Assembly (NCBI RefSeq): GCF_025699485.1
Contig: NZ_JANUXN010000001.1
Span: 434,001 to 498,000 of the forward strand
Direction of reading: 5' to 3'
Length of the DNA stretch: 64,000 bases
Origin: Thauera carbonicopians
Lineage (GTDB): Bacteria; Pseudomonadota; Gammaproteobacteria; Burkholderiales; Rhodocyclaceae
Position numbers and translations under genes: made by a program. Below the pieces are notes generated by a model. That model did no database searches. It was not told the origin of the DNA and saw only the letters and a list, made by a program, of their open reading frames with translations. Positions 26,190-33,393 of this stretch are shown piece after piece. Position 1 is the first letter of the stretch; each line of letters begins with the position of its first letter.

Positions 26190-27302
26190 TCAGCGAATCT
26201 GGTTGATCAGCGTGGCCGCGCGCGTGGCGACGCGCTCGCCGGCAGCGAGGCCCGAGGTCACCGCGACGTTCGCGCCGTCGAGCGGCGCGATGGTCACGGT
26301 GCGCGGCTCGAAGCGCTCGGGCGCGGTCTTGACCCACACGATGGCCTGGTTCGCCGGGTTCTTCAGCACCGAGGCCGCCGGCACGCTCACGCCGTACTGG
26401 GTGCTGCGCGTCTGCACGATGACTTCGACCGGCTGGCCGACCGTCAGCGCATGCGCGGCTCCGTCAGCGACCGCGAAGCGCAGCGGCAAGGCCTGTTCGC
26501 GCAGGCTGCGGGCGGCACCGATGAACGACAGCGGCACGCGCCGTTCGCCGGCGGCGAGGCTCGCACCCGCGACGTCCCCGGCCAGTTCGGCGTCGTAGGC
26601 CAGCGCCTCGACGTGCAGGCGTTGCGGATCGACGATTTCGAAGATGAGTTCGCGCGCATCGACGACCTGGCCGGCCACCGCGCTGCTCGATGCCAGCACC
26701 CCCGAAACCGGCGCGGCCAGCACGTCGCGATTGCTGAGTCCGGCATTCAATACCGCCATGCGGGCGCCGAGGCTGGCGAGCTCACTTTCGGCGGCTTCGA
26801 TGTCCTTGCGCGGAACCGTATCGGCCAGGGCTTGCAGCCGTTCGGCGCGCTTCTGCGCAAGTGTCCTGGCCGATTGCAGCTCGGCCAGCTGCGCAAGCTG
26901 GTTCGAACGTTCGATCTGCCCTGCCGACGGCAGCACGTAGGCGAGGACGTCTCCCTTCTTCACTGCTTGGCCGACGCTGGGCAGCCCTTTCGGCCCTGCT
27001 TCCAGGCGGCCGGCCAGCATCGCCTGCACCCGGCCGCCGGCATTCGGGTCCATGACGACGCGGCCCGCGAGCGCGATCGAGCGTGGCAGCTCTCCGGCTT
27101 CCGTCAGCTGCGTGAGGACGCCGATCTGGCGCTGTGCAGGCTTGGGCAGAAAGACGCTGCCGTCCGGCAGCCGCCGCGGGCCATTGCCGCTGGCCTGCAC
27201 CGGGCCTTCGTCGCCGTGGTCGTGGCCGGGGCCCGCCAGGGCGTTCGACGACGCACCGGCCAGCGCCAGGCTCAGCATCGCGATCAGGATCTTCGCCTTC
27301 AT
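26190..27302 (-). CDS. czcB: RND efflux periplasmic adaptor subunit (CzcB-like)
   Basis: A 370-residue protein with an export signal ending ASSNALA, then GPGHDHGDEGPVQASG. The membrane-fusion domains follow: a barrel-sandwich hybrid (GRVVMDPNAGGRVQAMLAGR), an alpha-helical hairpin rich in Leu, Ala and Arg heptads (about 120-180), and a beta-barrel. It joins the RND pump to the outer-membrane channel. Its start codon overlaps the stop of the upstream His-rich gene by 4 bp. The His-motif GPGHDHG after the cleavage site also occurs in that upstream protein, which suggests a shared metal-binding function. Confidence 0.9.
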   Translation of the reverse strand: MKAKILIAMLSLALAGASSNALAGPGHDHGDEGPVQASGNGPRRLPDGSVFLPKPAQRQIGVLTQLTEAGELPRSIALAGRVVMDPNAGGRVQAMLAGRLEAGPKGLPSVGQAVKKGDVLAYVLPSAGQIERSNQLAQLAELQSARTLAQKRAERLQALADTVPRKDIEAAESELASLGARMAVLNAGLSNRDVLAAPVSGVLASSSAVAGQVVDARELIFEIVDPQRLHVEALAYDAELAGDVAGASLAAGERRVPLSFIGAARSLREQALPLRFAVADGAAHALTVGQPVEVIVQTRSTQYGVSVPAASVLKNPANQAIVWVKTAPERFEPRTVTIAPLDGANVAVTSGLAAGERVATRAATLINQIR

Positions 27303-27865
27303 GCCGCACCTCCGGCGGAACGCTTGGCCACAGCATCCTTGCGCAGCGCTGCCCGGGTCACGCCGCCGAGCGCCAGCAGGCCGGCCACCAGCCAGCCGGC
27401 GTAGCGGGTCATGTCTGCCGCGGTCTCCACGCCGTGTGCTTCCTCGTCGTCGTGGATGTCGAGCTCTCCGGCCAGCAGGTCGGCCTCGTCGCCGGCGACC
27501 ACCATCGCGGTCACGGGCAGCACGCCCGGCGCCGGCGGCTCGGCCAGCACGGCTGCGAAAGTCCCGTCCGGGCGGGTTTCGAGGGGGACGGGCGCGCCGT
27601 CGATCTCCAGTTCCAGCGTTGCCTCCAGCACCGGAGCGTTGTCGGCGAAATGGTCCAGGTAGAGGGTGAGGTTCCTGCCGTCGACCACGCCGACCAGTTC
27701 GAACAGCTCGGAAACGGCGGTGAAGCGCGGCAGCGCCGGGCCGGACATCCGGGCCGGCTCGTCGCCGTGGTCATGGTCGTGTCCGGGGCCGGCCAGGACG
27801 GGGGCGGCAAAACCCGCCAACGCGGCAGCCATGCTCCAGGCCGCCAGGGTATGGACGATCTTCAT
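27299..27865 (-). CDS. Membrane-anchored His-rich protein of the czc-like operon
   Basis: A 188-residue protein with a signal peptide ending FAAPVLA, then GPGHDHDHGDEPARMSG. A beta-rich periplasmic domain follows (LELVGVVDGRNLTLYLDHFA-type segments with a carbohydrate-binding-like or adaptor N-domain flavour). It ends with one membrane helix (YAGWLVAGLLALGG) and a short basic tail. The domain resembles the extra N-terminal domain of some CzcB adaptors, so it may be a split adaptor domain. It lies between the channel and adaptor genes and overlaps czcB by 4 bp. The exact role is unknown; periplasmic metal capture is inferred. Confidence 0.78.
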   Translation of the reverse strand: MKIVHTLAAWSMAAALAGFAAPVLAGPGHDHDHGDEPARMSGPALPRFTAVSELFELVGVVDGRNLTLYLDHFADNAPVLEATLELEIDGAPVPLETRPDGTFAAVLAEPPAPGVLPVTAMVVAGDEADLLAGELDIHDDEEAHGVETAADMTRYAGWLVAGLLALGGVTRAALRKDAVAKRSAGGAA

Positions 27866-27883
27866 GTGGGGAATTCCTGTCGT

Positions 27884-29128
27884 TTATCGGGGCAGCAGAC
27901 CGAGGGCCTGGCGCTGGGTGGAAATGGCGGCAGCCAGATCAATGCGGGCGCGGGCGAGCTGGCGTTCGGCTTCGTCCGCTTCCAGCTCGATGCGCAGCCG
28001 GGTCGGCAGGTCGGCCTCGCCCAGGCGGAAGGCGTTCTGGAAGAAGCCGCGGGACTCGCCGGCAAGCCGGGCGCGCCGCTCGGCGGCCGTCAGTTGCGTG
28101 CGCGCCGATGCGACGCGTACCTGCGCCAGATCGAGGTCGGCGAGCACACGCTCGCGCTCGATCAAAAGCTGGGCTTCGGCTTCGATCGCTGCGACACTGG
28201 CTTCGGCGACACGCGCACGATGGCGCGAGCCGCCGCCGAACGGAATGCTTACGGCGAGCGTCACGGTCTGCTCCCAGTCTTCGCCTGCTGCGCCCCGTTC
28301 GCGGGTGGTCGTCAGGCTCAGCTCCGGGTTCGCACGCCCCTGGATGTTGGCCAGCTGCATGGCGCGTCGCGCGACTTCGGCCTTGTCCCTCAGCTCGGCC
28401 ACGACCGGATGCGCGGCTTCGGCCATTCCGTCGACTGCGGCCGGGCCCGGGTCGGCCTCCGGCTGCGGCATGTGGCCCGCATCCAGCGTCGGCGTGATCC
28501 CGGTCAGCGCACGCAACTGCCGGATCGCCTCGGCTTGCGCACTGCCGGCCTCCGCCGCCGTCGCTTCGGCCGCCGCCACCGCACCGTCTGCCTGGTGCTG
28601 GTCGGCGCGCGCCAGTTCACCTGCCTTGACGCGGCGTGCCACATCCGCGGCCAGCTCACGCGCGCTGTCCAGCCGTTTCCGGCCCAGTTCGGCCTCGACC
28701 ACGGCGCATTGCCACGCCCAGTACGCTTCCCTGACCTCGGCCGCCGTGCGCAGGCGGGCTGCGTGGCTGCGGCTCTCGCCGGCACTCAGCTCCGCCGCGG
28801 CGAGGCCGGCCATTCTGCCGCGTTCGCCCGGCAGCCAGATCGGCATGGCGATGCCGATCTCGTATTCGCGGCTACCGTGATTGCCGTCGAAGCGATCCGT
28901 CTTGCCCGCAACTTCCAGCGCCGGCGGCTCGGCCAGCCAGTTGTCCGCGCTCTCCCGCCGTGCGCGTGCCGCCGCCTGCACGGCGTCGAACGACTGCGCT
29001 TCGGGCTGCCGCGCCCAGGCGGCTTCGAAAGCCCGTTCCAGTGTCAGCGGCGCCTGGCTCCAGGCGCCGCCGGCGGCGAGGCTCAGCAAGAGCCCCGCGA
29101 TCCAATCGATACGTTTGATTTGAAGCAT
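27884..29128 (-). CDS. czcC: TolC-family outer-membrane channel (CzcC-like)
   Basis: A 414-residue protein with a signal peptide (MLQIKRIDWIAGLLLSLAAG) and two long helical repeats typical of the outer-membrane efflux family: APLTLERAFEAAWARQPEAQ at the start and LANIQGRANPELSLTTTRER at the beginning of the second repeat. It is the exit duct for the CzcA/CzcB-like pump. The ATG at 29128 is preceded by GGAGA, and upstream in-frame residues lack family likeness. It is 129 bp downstream of czcI and 18 bp upstream of the His-rich membrane protein, so it is in the same operon. Confidence 0.92.
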   Translation of the reverse strand: MLQIKRIDWIAGLLLSLAAGGAWSQAPLTLERAFEAAWARQPEAQSFDAVQAAARARRESADNWLAEPPALEVAGKTDRFDGNHGSREYEIGIAMPIWLPGERGRMAGLAAAELSAGESRSHAARLRTAAEVREAYWAWQCAVVEAELGRKRLDSARELAADVARRVKAGELARADQHQADGAVAAAEATAAEAGSAQAEAIRQLRALTGITPTLDAGHMPQPEADPGPAAVDGMAEAAHPVVAELRDKAEVARRAMQLANIQGRANPELSLTTTRERGAAGEDWEQTVTLAVSIPFGGGSRHRARVAEASVAAIEAEAQLLIERERVLADLDLAQVRVASARTQLTAAERRARLAGESRGFFQNAFRLGEADLPTRLRIELEADEAERQLARARIDLAAAISTQRQALGLLPR

Positions 29129-29257
29129 CCAATTCTCCGCAAGGGACGAGGTACGGAAAATCGGCAAGGCACGATCATGCGGGCCGCGACGGACGCGCGG
29201 CACCACCGTCCACGACGGTCGAAGCACGGGATCGAGGAAAAAGGGATGCCCTGCCGA

Positions 29258-29608
29258 TCAGGCAGAGCGGGACCACTTGGGGCGTTCAGGCTCGGAGAAG
29301 AGCCCGGCGGGCAGCCAGGTTCGCAACTCCCCGCCGGGGAGCACGGCGACGATGCTGGCAGGCACGACGCCCACATCGGCTGATGGGACCGTCATGCAAC
29401 TGAGCGCATGGCAGAAGCTGCAGTCGGGGGCGACCCCGCTGCTCTCGCCGTCGGCGGTGCTGGCGGAGTCCGCCTGATGGGGATGGGCGTGATGCCCGAG
29501 ATGGCTGGCCGCTGCGCCGGTTTCGTGCTGGCAATACGCACTGGCCGCGGCCCAGCTGAACTGGAGCGGCAGTACGAGCAGGAAAAGGATGGAAAGCCAG
29601 CGGCGCAT
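29258..29608 (-). CDS. czcI: CzcI-like metal-efflux accessory protein
   Basis: A 116-residue protein with a signal peptide ([20 protein letters not shown]), then [20 protein letters not shown] and more histidines. This CQHE...HLGHHxH pattern is the one I know from CzcI of Cupriavidus, a small periplasmic modulator of czcCBA expression. Further cysteines sit in [10 protein letters not shown]. The ATG at 29608 gives the family start; an earlier ATG at 29641 is not needed. It is the first gene of the operon, so the promoter should be in the 130 bp upstream, where a half-palindrome ATTACG occurs. Confidence 0.85.
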   Translation of the reverse strand: MRRWLSILFLLVLPLQFSWAAASAYCQHETGAAASHLGHHAHPHQADSASTADGESSGVAPDCSFCHALSCMTVPSADVGVVPASIVAVLPGGELRTWLPAGLFSEPERPKWSRSA

Positions 29609-29738
29609 GGTGGCGGATTGTAGCGGCAGGGACAGAAACAAAAAACTGAGTTGTCAGCGTAGTCATTACGGGTCGCCGGCAAGGCCCGGCACGTTTCCGC
29701 GACCCGGCTCCGCGCTTGTCGAAACCGGGCTACGGCAC

Positions 29739-30068
29739 TCAGGAACCGACGTAGATGCCTCTCAGTTTCACACGCTCGGACGGCGGAATGCTCTTCAGTT
29801 CGTCGAGCACTTCCTGGCGCGTCTTCCCCGGACCGGCATGACGGGACGGCACCGGGAGGCCACGCGAGACGTAGAGATAGCTCCCGTCGGCCTTCGCCTG
29901 CTCCAGCTCGCGCATTACGTCTGCGCGGGTCTTGGTGCTCTTCACGTGATTGACGAACACATGCTCGCCATTGACGACATGCCAGTCGGAATCCGCCAGC
30001 GCAGTTCCGGGCAGCAGGCAGGCGGCAGCCAGCAGCGATACGAGAGTGGATGTTCGGGCTTTGGACAT
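29739..30068 (-). CDS. DUF4148 periplasmic protein
   Basis: A 109-residue protein with a signal peptide ending LPGTALA, followed by [20 protein letters not shown]. It has two copies of a DUF4148-type motif: [20 protein letters not shown] and [34 protein letters not shown] upstream supports the start. DUF4148 proteins are small secreted proteins common in Betaproteobacteria, often next to metal or membrane-stress two-component systems; their activity is unknown. It is divergent to the CzcR-like regulator with a perfect 18-bp palindrome between them, suggesting direct control by that regulator. Confidence 0.85.
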   Translation of the reverse strand: MSKARTSTLVSLLAAACLLPGTALADSDWHVVNGEHVFVNHVKSTKTRADVMRELEQAKADGSYLYVSRGLPVPSRHAGPGKTRQEVLDELKSIPPSERVKLRGIYVGS

Positions 30069-30185
30069 GACGGGGCTCCTTTCTTCGATATGAAATGTGC
30101 GTCGCCGGCCTGGCGGTCTCGAATGCCATGCGCTGGACACGGGTCGTACTGTAGGGAAGCGTCCACGTCGAAACGCGAACAGCCC

Positions 30186-30203
30186 GATTACGAATTCGTA
30201 ATC
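30186..30203. promoter_or_regulatory. Perfect 18-bp palindrome between DUF4148 gene and czcR
   Basis: GATTACGAATTCGTAATC is fully self-complementary. It lies 33 bp before the regulator ATG and 117 bp before the DUF4148 ATG. Heavy-metal OmpR-type regulators of the CzcR/CopR/CusR group usually bind such dyads, so this is a likely autoregulatory site. Confidence 0.65.
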
Positions 30204-30236
30204 ACGAACGGCTGCATGCTCCGCGATAATCGGTGC

Positions 30237-30923
30237 ATGAAGATCCTGGTTGTCGAAGACGAGCCCAAGCTCGCCGAATACCTGCGCAAGGCACTCACCG
30301 AAAGCAGCTACATCGTCGACGTCGCGCTCGACGGCATCGAGGGGCGCTACCTTGCGCTCGATGGCCATTACGATCTCGTCGTGCTCGACGTCATGCTTCC
30401 CGGCCTGGATGGCTTCGGTCTCCTGGCCGCCTTGCGCCGCGAGAAACGCGTCCCGGTACTGATGCTCACCGCGCGCGACAAGGTCGAAGACCGCGTGCAC
30501 GGCCTGCAGGCCGGTGCCGACGACTATCTCGTCAAACCCTTCGCCCTGTCCGAATTGCTCGCTCGTGTGCAGGCCCTGCTGCGGCGCAGCGCGATTTCGC
30601 CGGCTGCACAGGATCCGACGACGCTCGAACTGGCCGACCTGGAGCTGGATCTCGTGCGGCGCAAGGCATCGCGCAGCGGACAGCGGATCGATCTGACCGC
30701 CAAGGAATTCGTGTTGTTGACCCTGCTGCTGCGCCATACCGGCCAGGTGATATCGCGCACGGCGCTGGCCGAACAGGTGTGGGACATGAATTTCGACAGC
30801 AACACCAACGTCGTCGAAGTGGCGGTACGCCGCTTGCGCGGCAAGATCGACGACCCCTTCGAGCTCAAGCTGCTGCATACGGTGCGAGGCATGGGTTACG
30901 TCCTCGAAGACCGGAGCGCCTGA
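30237..30923 (+). CDS. czcR: OmpR/PhoB-family response regulator (CzcR-like)
   Basis: A 228-residue protein with a receiver domain ([20 protein letters not shown]) holding the phospho-acceptor Asp51 in [10 protein letters not shown] and Lys in DYLVKPFAL, and a C-terminal winged helix ([19 protein letters not shown], then [10 protein letters not shown]). It belongs to the heavy-metal regulator group (CzcR, CusR, CopR). The sensor gene follows after 2 bp. It probably activates the czc-like operon at 29.6 kb and the DUF4148 gene through the palindrome at 30.19 kb. Confidence 0.9.
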   Translation: MKILVVEDEPKLAEYLRKALTESSYIVDVALDGIEGRYLALDGHYDLVVLDVMLPGLDGFGLLAALRREKRVPVLMLTARDKVEDRVHGLQAGADDYLVKPFALSELLARVQALLRRSAISPAAQDPTTLELADLELDLVRRKASRSGQRIDLTAKEFVLLTLLLRHTGQVISRTALAEQVWDMNFDSNTNVVEVAVRRLRGKIDDPFELKLLHTVRGMGYVLEDRSA

Positions 30924-30925
30924 GC

Positions 30926-32305
30926 ATGCTCCCCCGGCGCTCCCTCGGCCGCTGGCTGTCGTCCTGGCTGGCGGTACAGAGCTTCGCTGGCCTCGGGCTC
31001 GTCTGCCTCCTCGTCTACAACGCCAGCAGCTTCAGCATATCCGCCAGGCAGGCCGAGGAGCTCCAGCACAAACAGGAGCTGGTCCGCCATCTCGTCGACG
31101 AGATGGCGAGCCTCGACGATCTCCCCAGTCTGCGCCACAAGCTCGACGATTTCTTCGTGGGGCATGTCGATATCGGCCTGAGCCTGGCCGACGAAACCGG
31201 TACGCCGGTGTACCTGATGCGCCCTGTCCGGAATGCAGGCAAGGATCTGCACCGGTTCGCATTCGAAATGCCTGCGCCGTGGCTGCCGACGTCCACGCTG
31301 AAAGCAGAGTTGACGCTCGACGTCAGCGCCGACACCCGTTTGCTGAATCAGTTGGCCTGGACCCTGCTGGCAAGTGCGCTCGTCGGCGCGCTGCTCATCT
31401 CCGCGGGTGGTGCATGGCTCGTGCGGCAGGCCTTGCTTTCCGTTCATGACCTCGCCCGCCAGACTGCCGCGCTCGCCCCGGAGAACGTGGGACGGCCGCT
31501 CGACGGCTCCGCTCAGGTGGAAGAACTGCAGCCCCTGGTCACCCAGTTCAATGCGCTCCTTTCCCGCCTGGATGGGGCTTATCGGCAACTGGAGGGATTC
31601 AACGCCGATGTCGCCCATGAACTGCGCACCCCGCTGGCCATCCTGATCGGTGAAACCGAGCTTGCACTGAACCGCAAGCGCAGCACCGAAGAACTGAAGG
31701 AGGTGCTCGCCTCCAATCTCGAAGACCTCCATCGGCTCGCGAGCCTCGTCAACGACATGCTGTTCCTGTCGCGCGCGGACCGGGGGGAGCGTGCCCGTCG
31801 CAGTCCGATAGAGAGCCTCGCCGCCCTGGCGACCGATGTCGTCGACTTCCACGAGGCTGCGCTACTTGAAGCAGGCATCCGTGCTCGCGTACGTGGCGAC
31901 GCTGCCGGCACCTTCGATACGGCGCTGCTGCGCCAGGCCTTGTCGAACCTGCTCGCCAACGCGACCCGGTTCGCCCGGCACGGAAGCACGGTCGATATCG
32001 ACATCGCCACGGATCTCGCGGGAAACGTCCAGCTCTCCGTCACCAACAGCGGCCCGAGGATTCCCGCCGAGCACATCCCCCGCATCTTCGAGCGCTTCTA
32101 CCGTGCCGATCAGGCCCGCGAGCATGGCGGAAACAGCCATGGGCTCGGTCTGTCGATCGTTGCCGCGATCGCACGCATGCACGGCGGCTCGCCGTTCGCC
32201 CGCTCTGTTGCAGGCTCGACGACGATTGGTTTCAGGTTCCCTGCCCAGGCGGAAGAATCCCGTGGAGATCGCAGCCAGGCGCCCCGGCATGGCCAGGGTG
32301 CCTGA
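30926..32305 (+). CDS. czcS: Sensor histidine kinase (CzcS-like)
   Basis: A 459-residue membrane kinase. The first helix is at about 10-33, a periplasmic sensor region at 34-142 and the second helix at 143-167, followed by a HAMP region. The dimerisation box FNADVAHELRTPLAILIG puts the phospho-His at 231. The ATPase domain has the N box (LSNLLANATRFARHGS), RIFERFYRADQ and the SHGLGLSIVAAIARMHGG G2 box. It is 2 bp after czcR, forming one two-component operon, and converges on the dsbA-like gene. The periplasmic loop is His-poor, so the sensed metal cannot be guessed. Confidence 0.9.
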   Translation: MLPRRSLGRWLSSWLAVQSFAGLGLVCLLVYNASSFSISARQAEELQHKQELVRHLVDEMASLDDLPSLRHKLDDFFVGHVDIGLSLADETGTPVYLMRPVRNAGKDLHRFAFEMPAPWLPTSTLKAELTLDVSADTRLLNQLAWTLLASALVGALLISAGGAWLVRQALLSVHDLARQTAALAPENVGRPLDGSAQVEELQPLVTQFNALLSRLDGAYRQLEGFNADVAHELRTPLAILIGETELALNRKRSTEELKEVLASNLEDLHRLASLVNDMLFLSRADRGERARRSPIESLAALATDVVDFHEAALLEAGIRARVRGDAAGTFDTALLRQALSNLLANATRFARHGSTVDIDIATDLAGNVQLSVTNSGPRIPAEHIPRIFERFYRADQAREHGGNSHGLGLSIVAAIARMHGGSPFARSVAGSTTIGFRFPAQAEESRGDRSQAPRHGQGA

Positions 32306-32314
32306 ACGGTCGGC

Positions 32315-32971
32315 TCAAGGCTGAAGCTTCGCGACCTCCTCGGCCACCAGCCGTGCAAGCTGCTCCGGGCCGAAGCTGGGCAGGCTGCGTCCATTCACGA
32401 AGAAGGTCGGCGTCTTGCTGACCTGCAGCGCGTTCAGATCCTCGACGTCCTGCGCGAGCACGGCCTGGATCTCCGGGGTTTCCATGTCCTGCCGCGCCCG
32501 CTCCATGTCCAGGCCGGCCCGCGCCGCAGCCTCGAAGGCGACGCCGATGTCGGGCCTGGCGTGGTCGGCCCACTCCGGCTGCGCCGCCAGCAGCGCTTCG
32601 AGCACCGGGATGTAGAGGCCCTGCTTGCGCGCGGCTTCCAGCAACTTCACGACCTGGTCCGAACCGTGGTGGAAAGGCGCATAACGCAGCGCGAGCCGTA
32701 CCTTGTCCGGGTATTGGGCCATGATCTGCTTGACGATCGGGTAGAAGGCGCGGCAGGTCTCGCAGGCGGGATCGAAGAACTCGACGATGGTGACCGGCGC
32801 GCTCCGCGGCCCGATGATCGGCGTATGCATTCTGATGAGGCGGCTTTTTTCCGCGCCGACGCGCGCATCCTGTTCGGCCTGTGTCTGGTCGCGGTAAGCC
32901 CCCATGCCGAAGTAGAAAGCCAGGCCGAGGATGAGCAGCACACCGAGTGCCACCAGTTTTCTTGCATTCAC
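32315..32971 (-). CDS. DsbA-family thioredoxin-fold protein, membrane-anchored
   Basis: A 218-residue protein from the GTG at 32971, chosen because AAAGGA lies upstream. A single N-terminal helix (LVALGVLLILGLAFYFG) anchors it in the periplasm. The active site is Cys70-Glu-Thr-Cys73 in FFDPACETCRAFYP. A cis-Pro loop is present in SKTPTFFVNGR. This is the DsbA/DsbG-like or 'thioredoxin domain' family that forms disulfides with a DsbB-type partner. Its start overlaps the upstream dsbB-like gene by 4 bp, and it lies at the end of the cadA-dsbB-dsbA cluster. Its partners are unknown. Confidence 0.88.
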   Translation of the reverse strand: MNARKLVALGVLLILGLAFYFGMGAYRDQTQAEQDARVGAEKSRLIRMHTPIIGPRSAPVTIVEFFDPACETCRAFYPIVKQIMAQYPDKVRLALRYAPFHHGSDQVVKLLEAARKQGLYIPVLEALLAAQPEWADHARPDIGVAFEAAARAGLDMERARQDMETPEIQAVLAQDVEDLNALQVSKTPTFFVNGRSLPSFGPEQLARLVAEEVAKLQP

Positions 32972-33393
32972 GGGCGCGTCCTTTGTAGATGAACCGTCAG
33001 CGAAACGGCGATTGCGAGGAAGGCGGCCAGCGACAGCCAGGGAATCTGGATGTCGCCGAGGATGACCAGCGCCTGCCGGCTGCATGAGGGGCCGGTGCCG
33101 CAGGGGACCCACCACTGCGGCACCCAGCCGGCAATCAGCGCGCTTTGCCAGGCCGCCAGGGCGGCGCCGGCCAGGGCAAAAGGCATCGCATACACCGCAC
33201 CGCGCCGATCCCCGGCGAACACGGCGATGCCGAGGATGATGGCCAGCGGGAACATGGCGATGCGCTGGTACCAGCACAGCACGCAGGGCGTCATGCCCAT
33301 CACTTCGCCGATGAACAGGGCGCCCAGTGTCGCGGTCAGCGCGACGGCCCAGGCGGCCATCAGCCACCACCACGTCCTTGATTTATCGTGCAT
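32968..33393 (-). CDS. DsbB/BdbC-type disulfide oxidoreductase
   Basis: A 141-residue four-helix membrane protein. Its two cysteine pairs are visible: Cys37 and Cys40 in TPCVLCWYQR, the DsbB quinone-linked signature, and Cys98 and Cys104 in VPCGTGPSCSRQ. It re-oxidises a periplasmic thiol oxidoreductase by passing electrons to quinone. The partner is almost certainly the DsbA-like protein whose gene overlaps it by 4 bp. It also overlaps the metal ATPase gene by 11 bp on the upstream side. The start at 33393 (MHDKSRTWWW) is preferred to one 15 codons earlier. Confidence 0.9.
   Translation of the reverse strand: MHDKSRTWWWLMAAWAVALTATLGALFIGEVMGMTPCVLCWYQRIAMFPLAIILGIAVFAGDRRGAVYAMPFALAGAALAAWQSALIAGWVPQWWVPCGTGPSCSRQALVILGDIQIPWLSLAAFLAIAVSLTVHLQRTRP

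Noticed and set aside
23008-26337. A second 1109-codon minus frame over the RND pump gene
   Set aside because: It is the same region read one base out of frame, rich in Arg and Ala, with no membrane helices where the pump has them.
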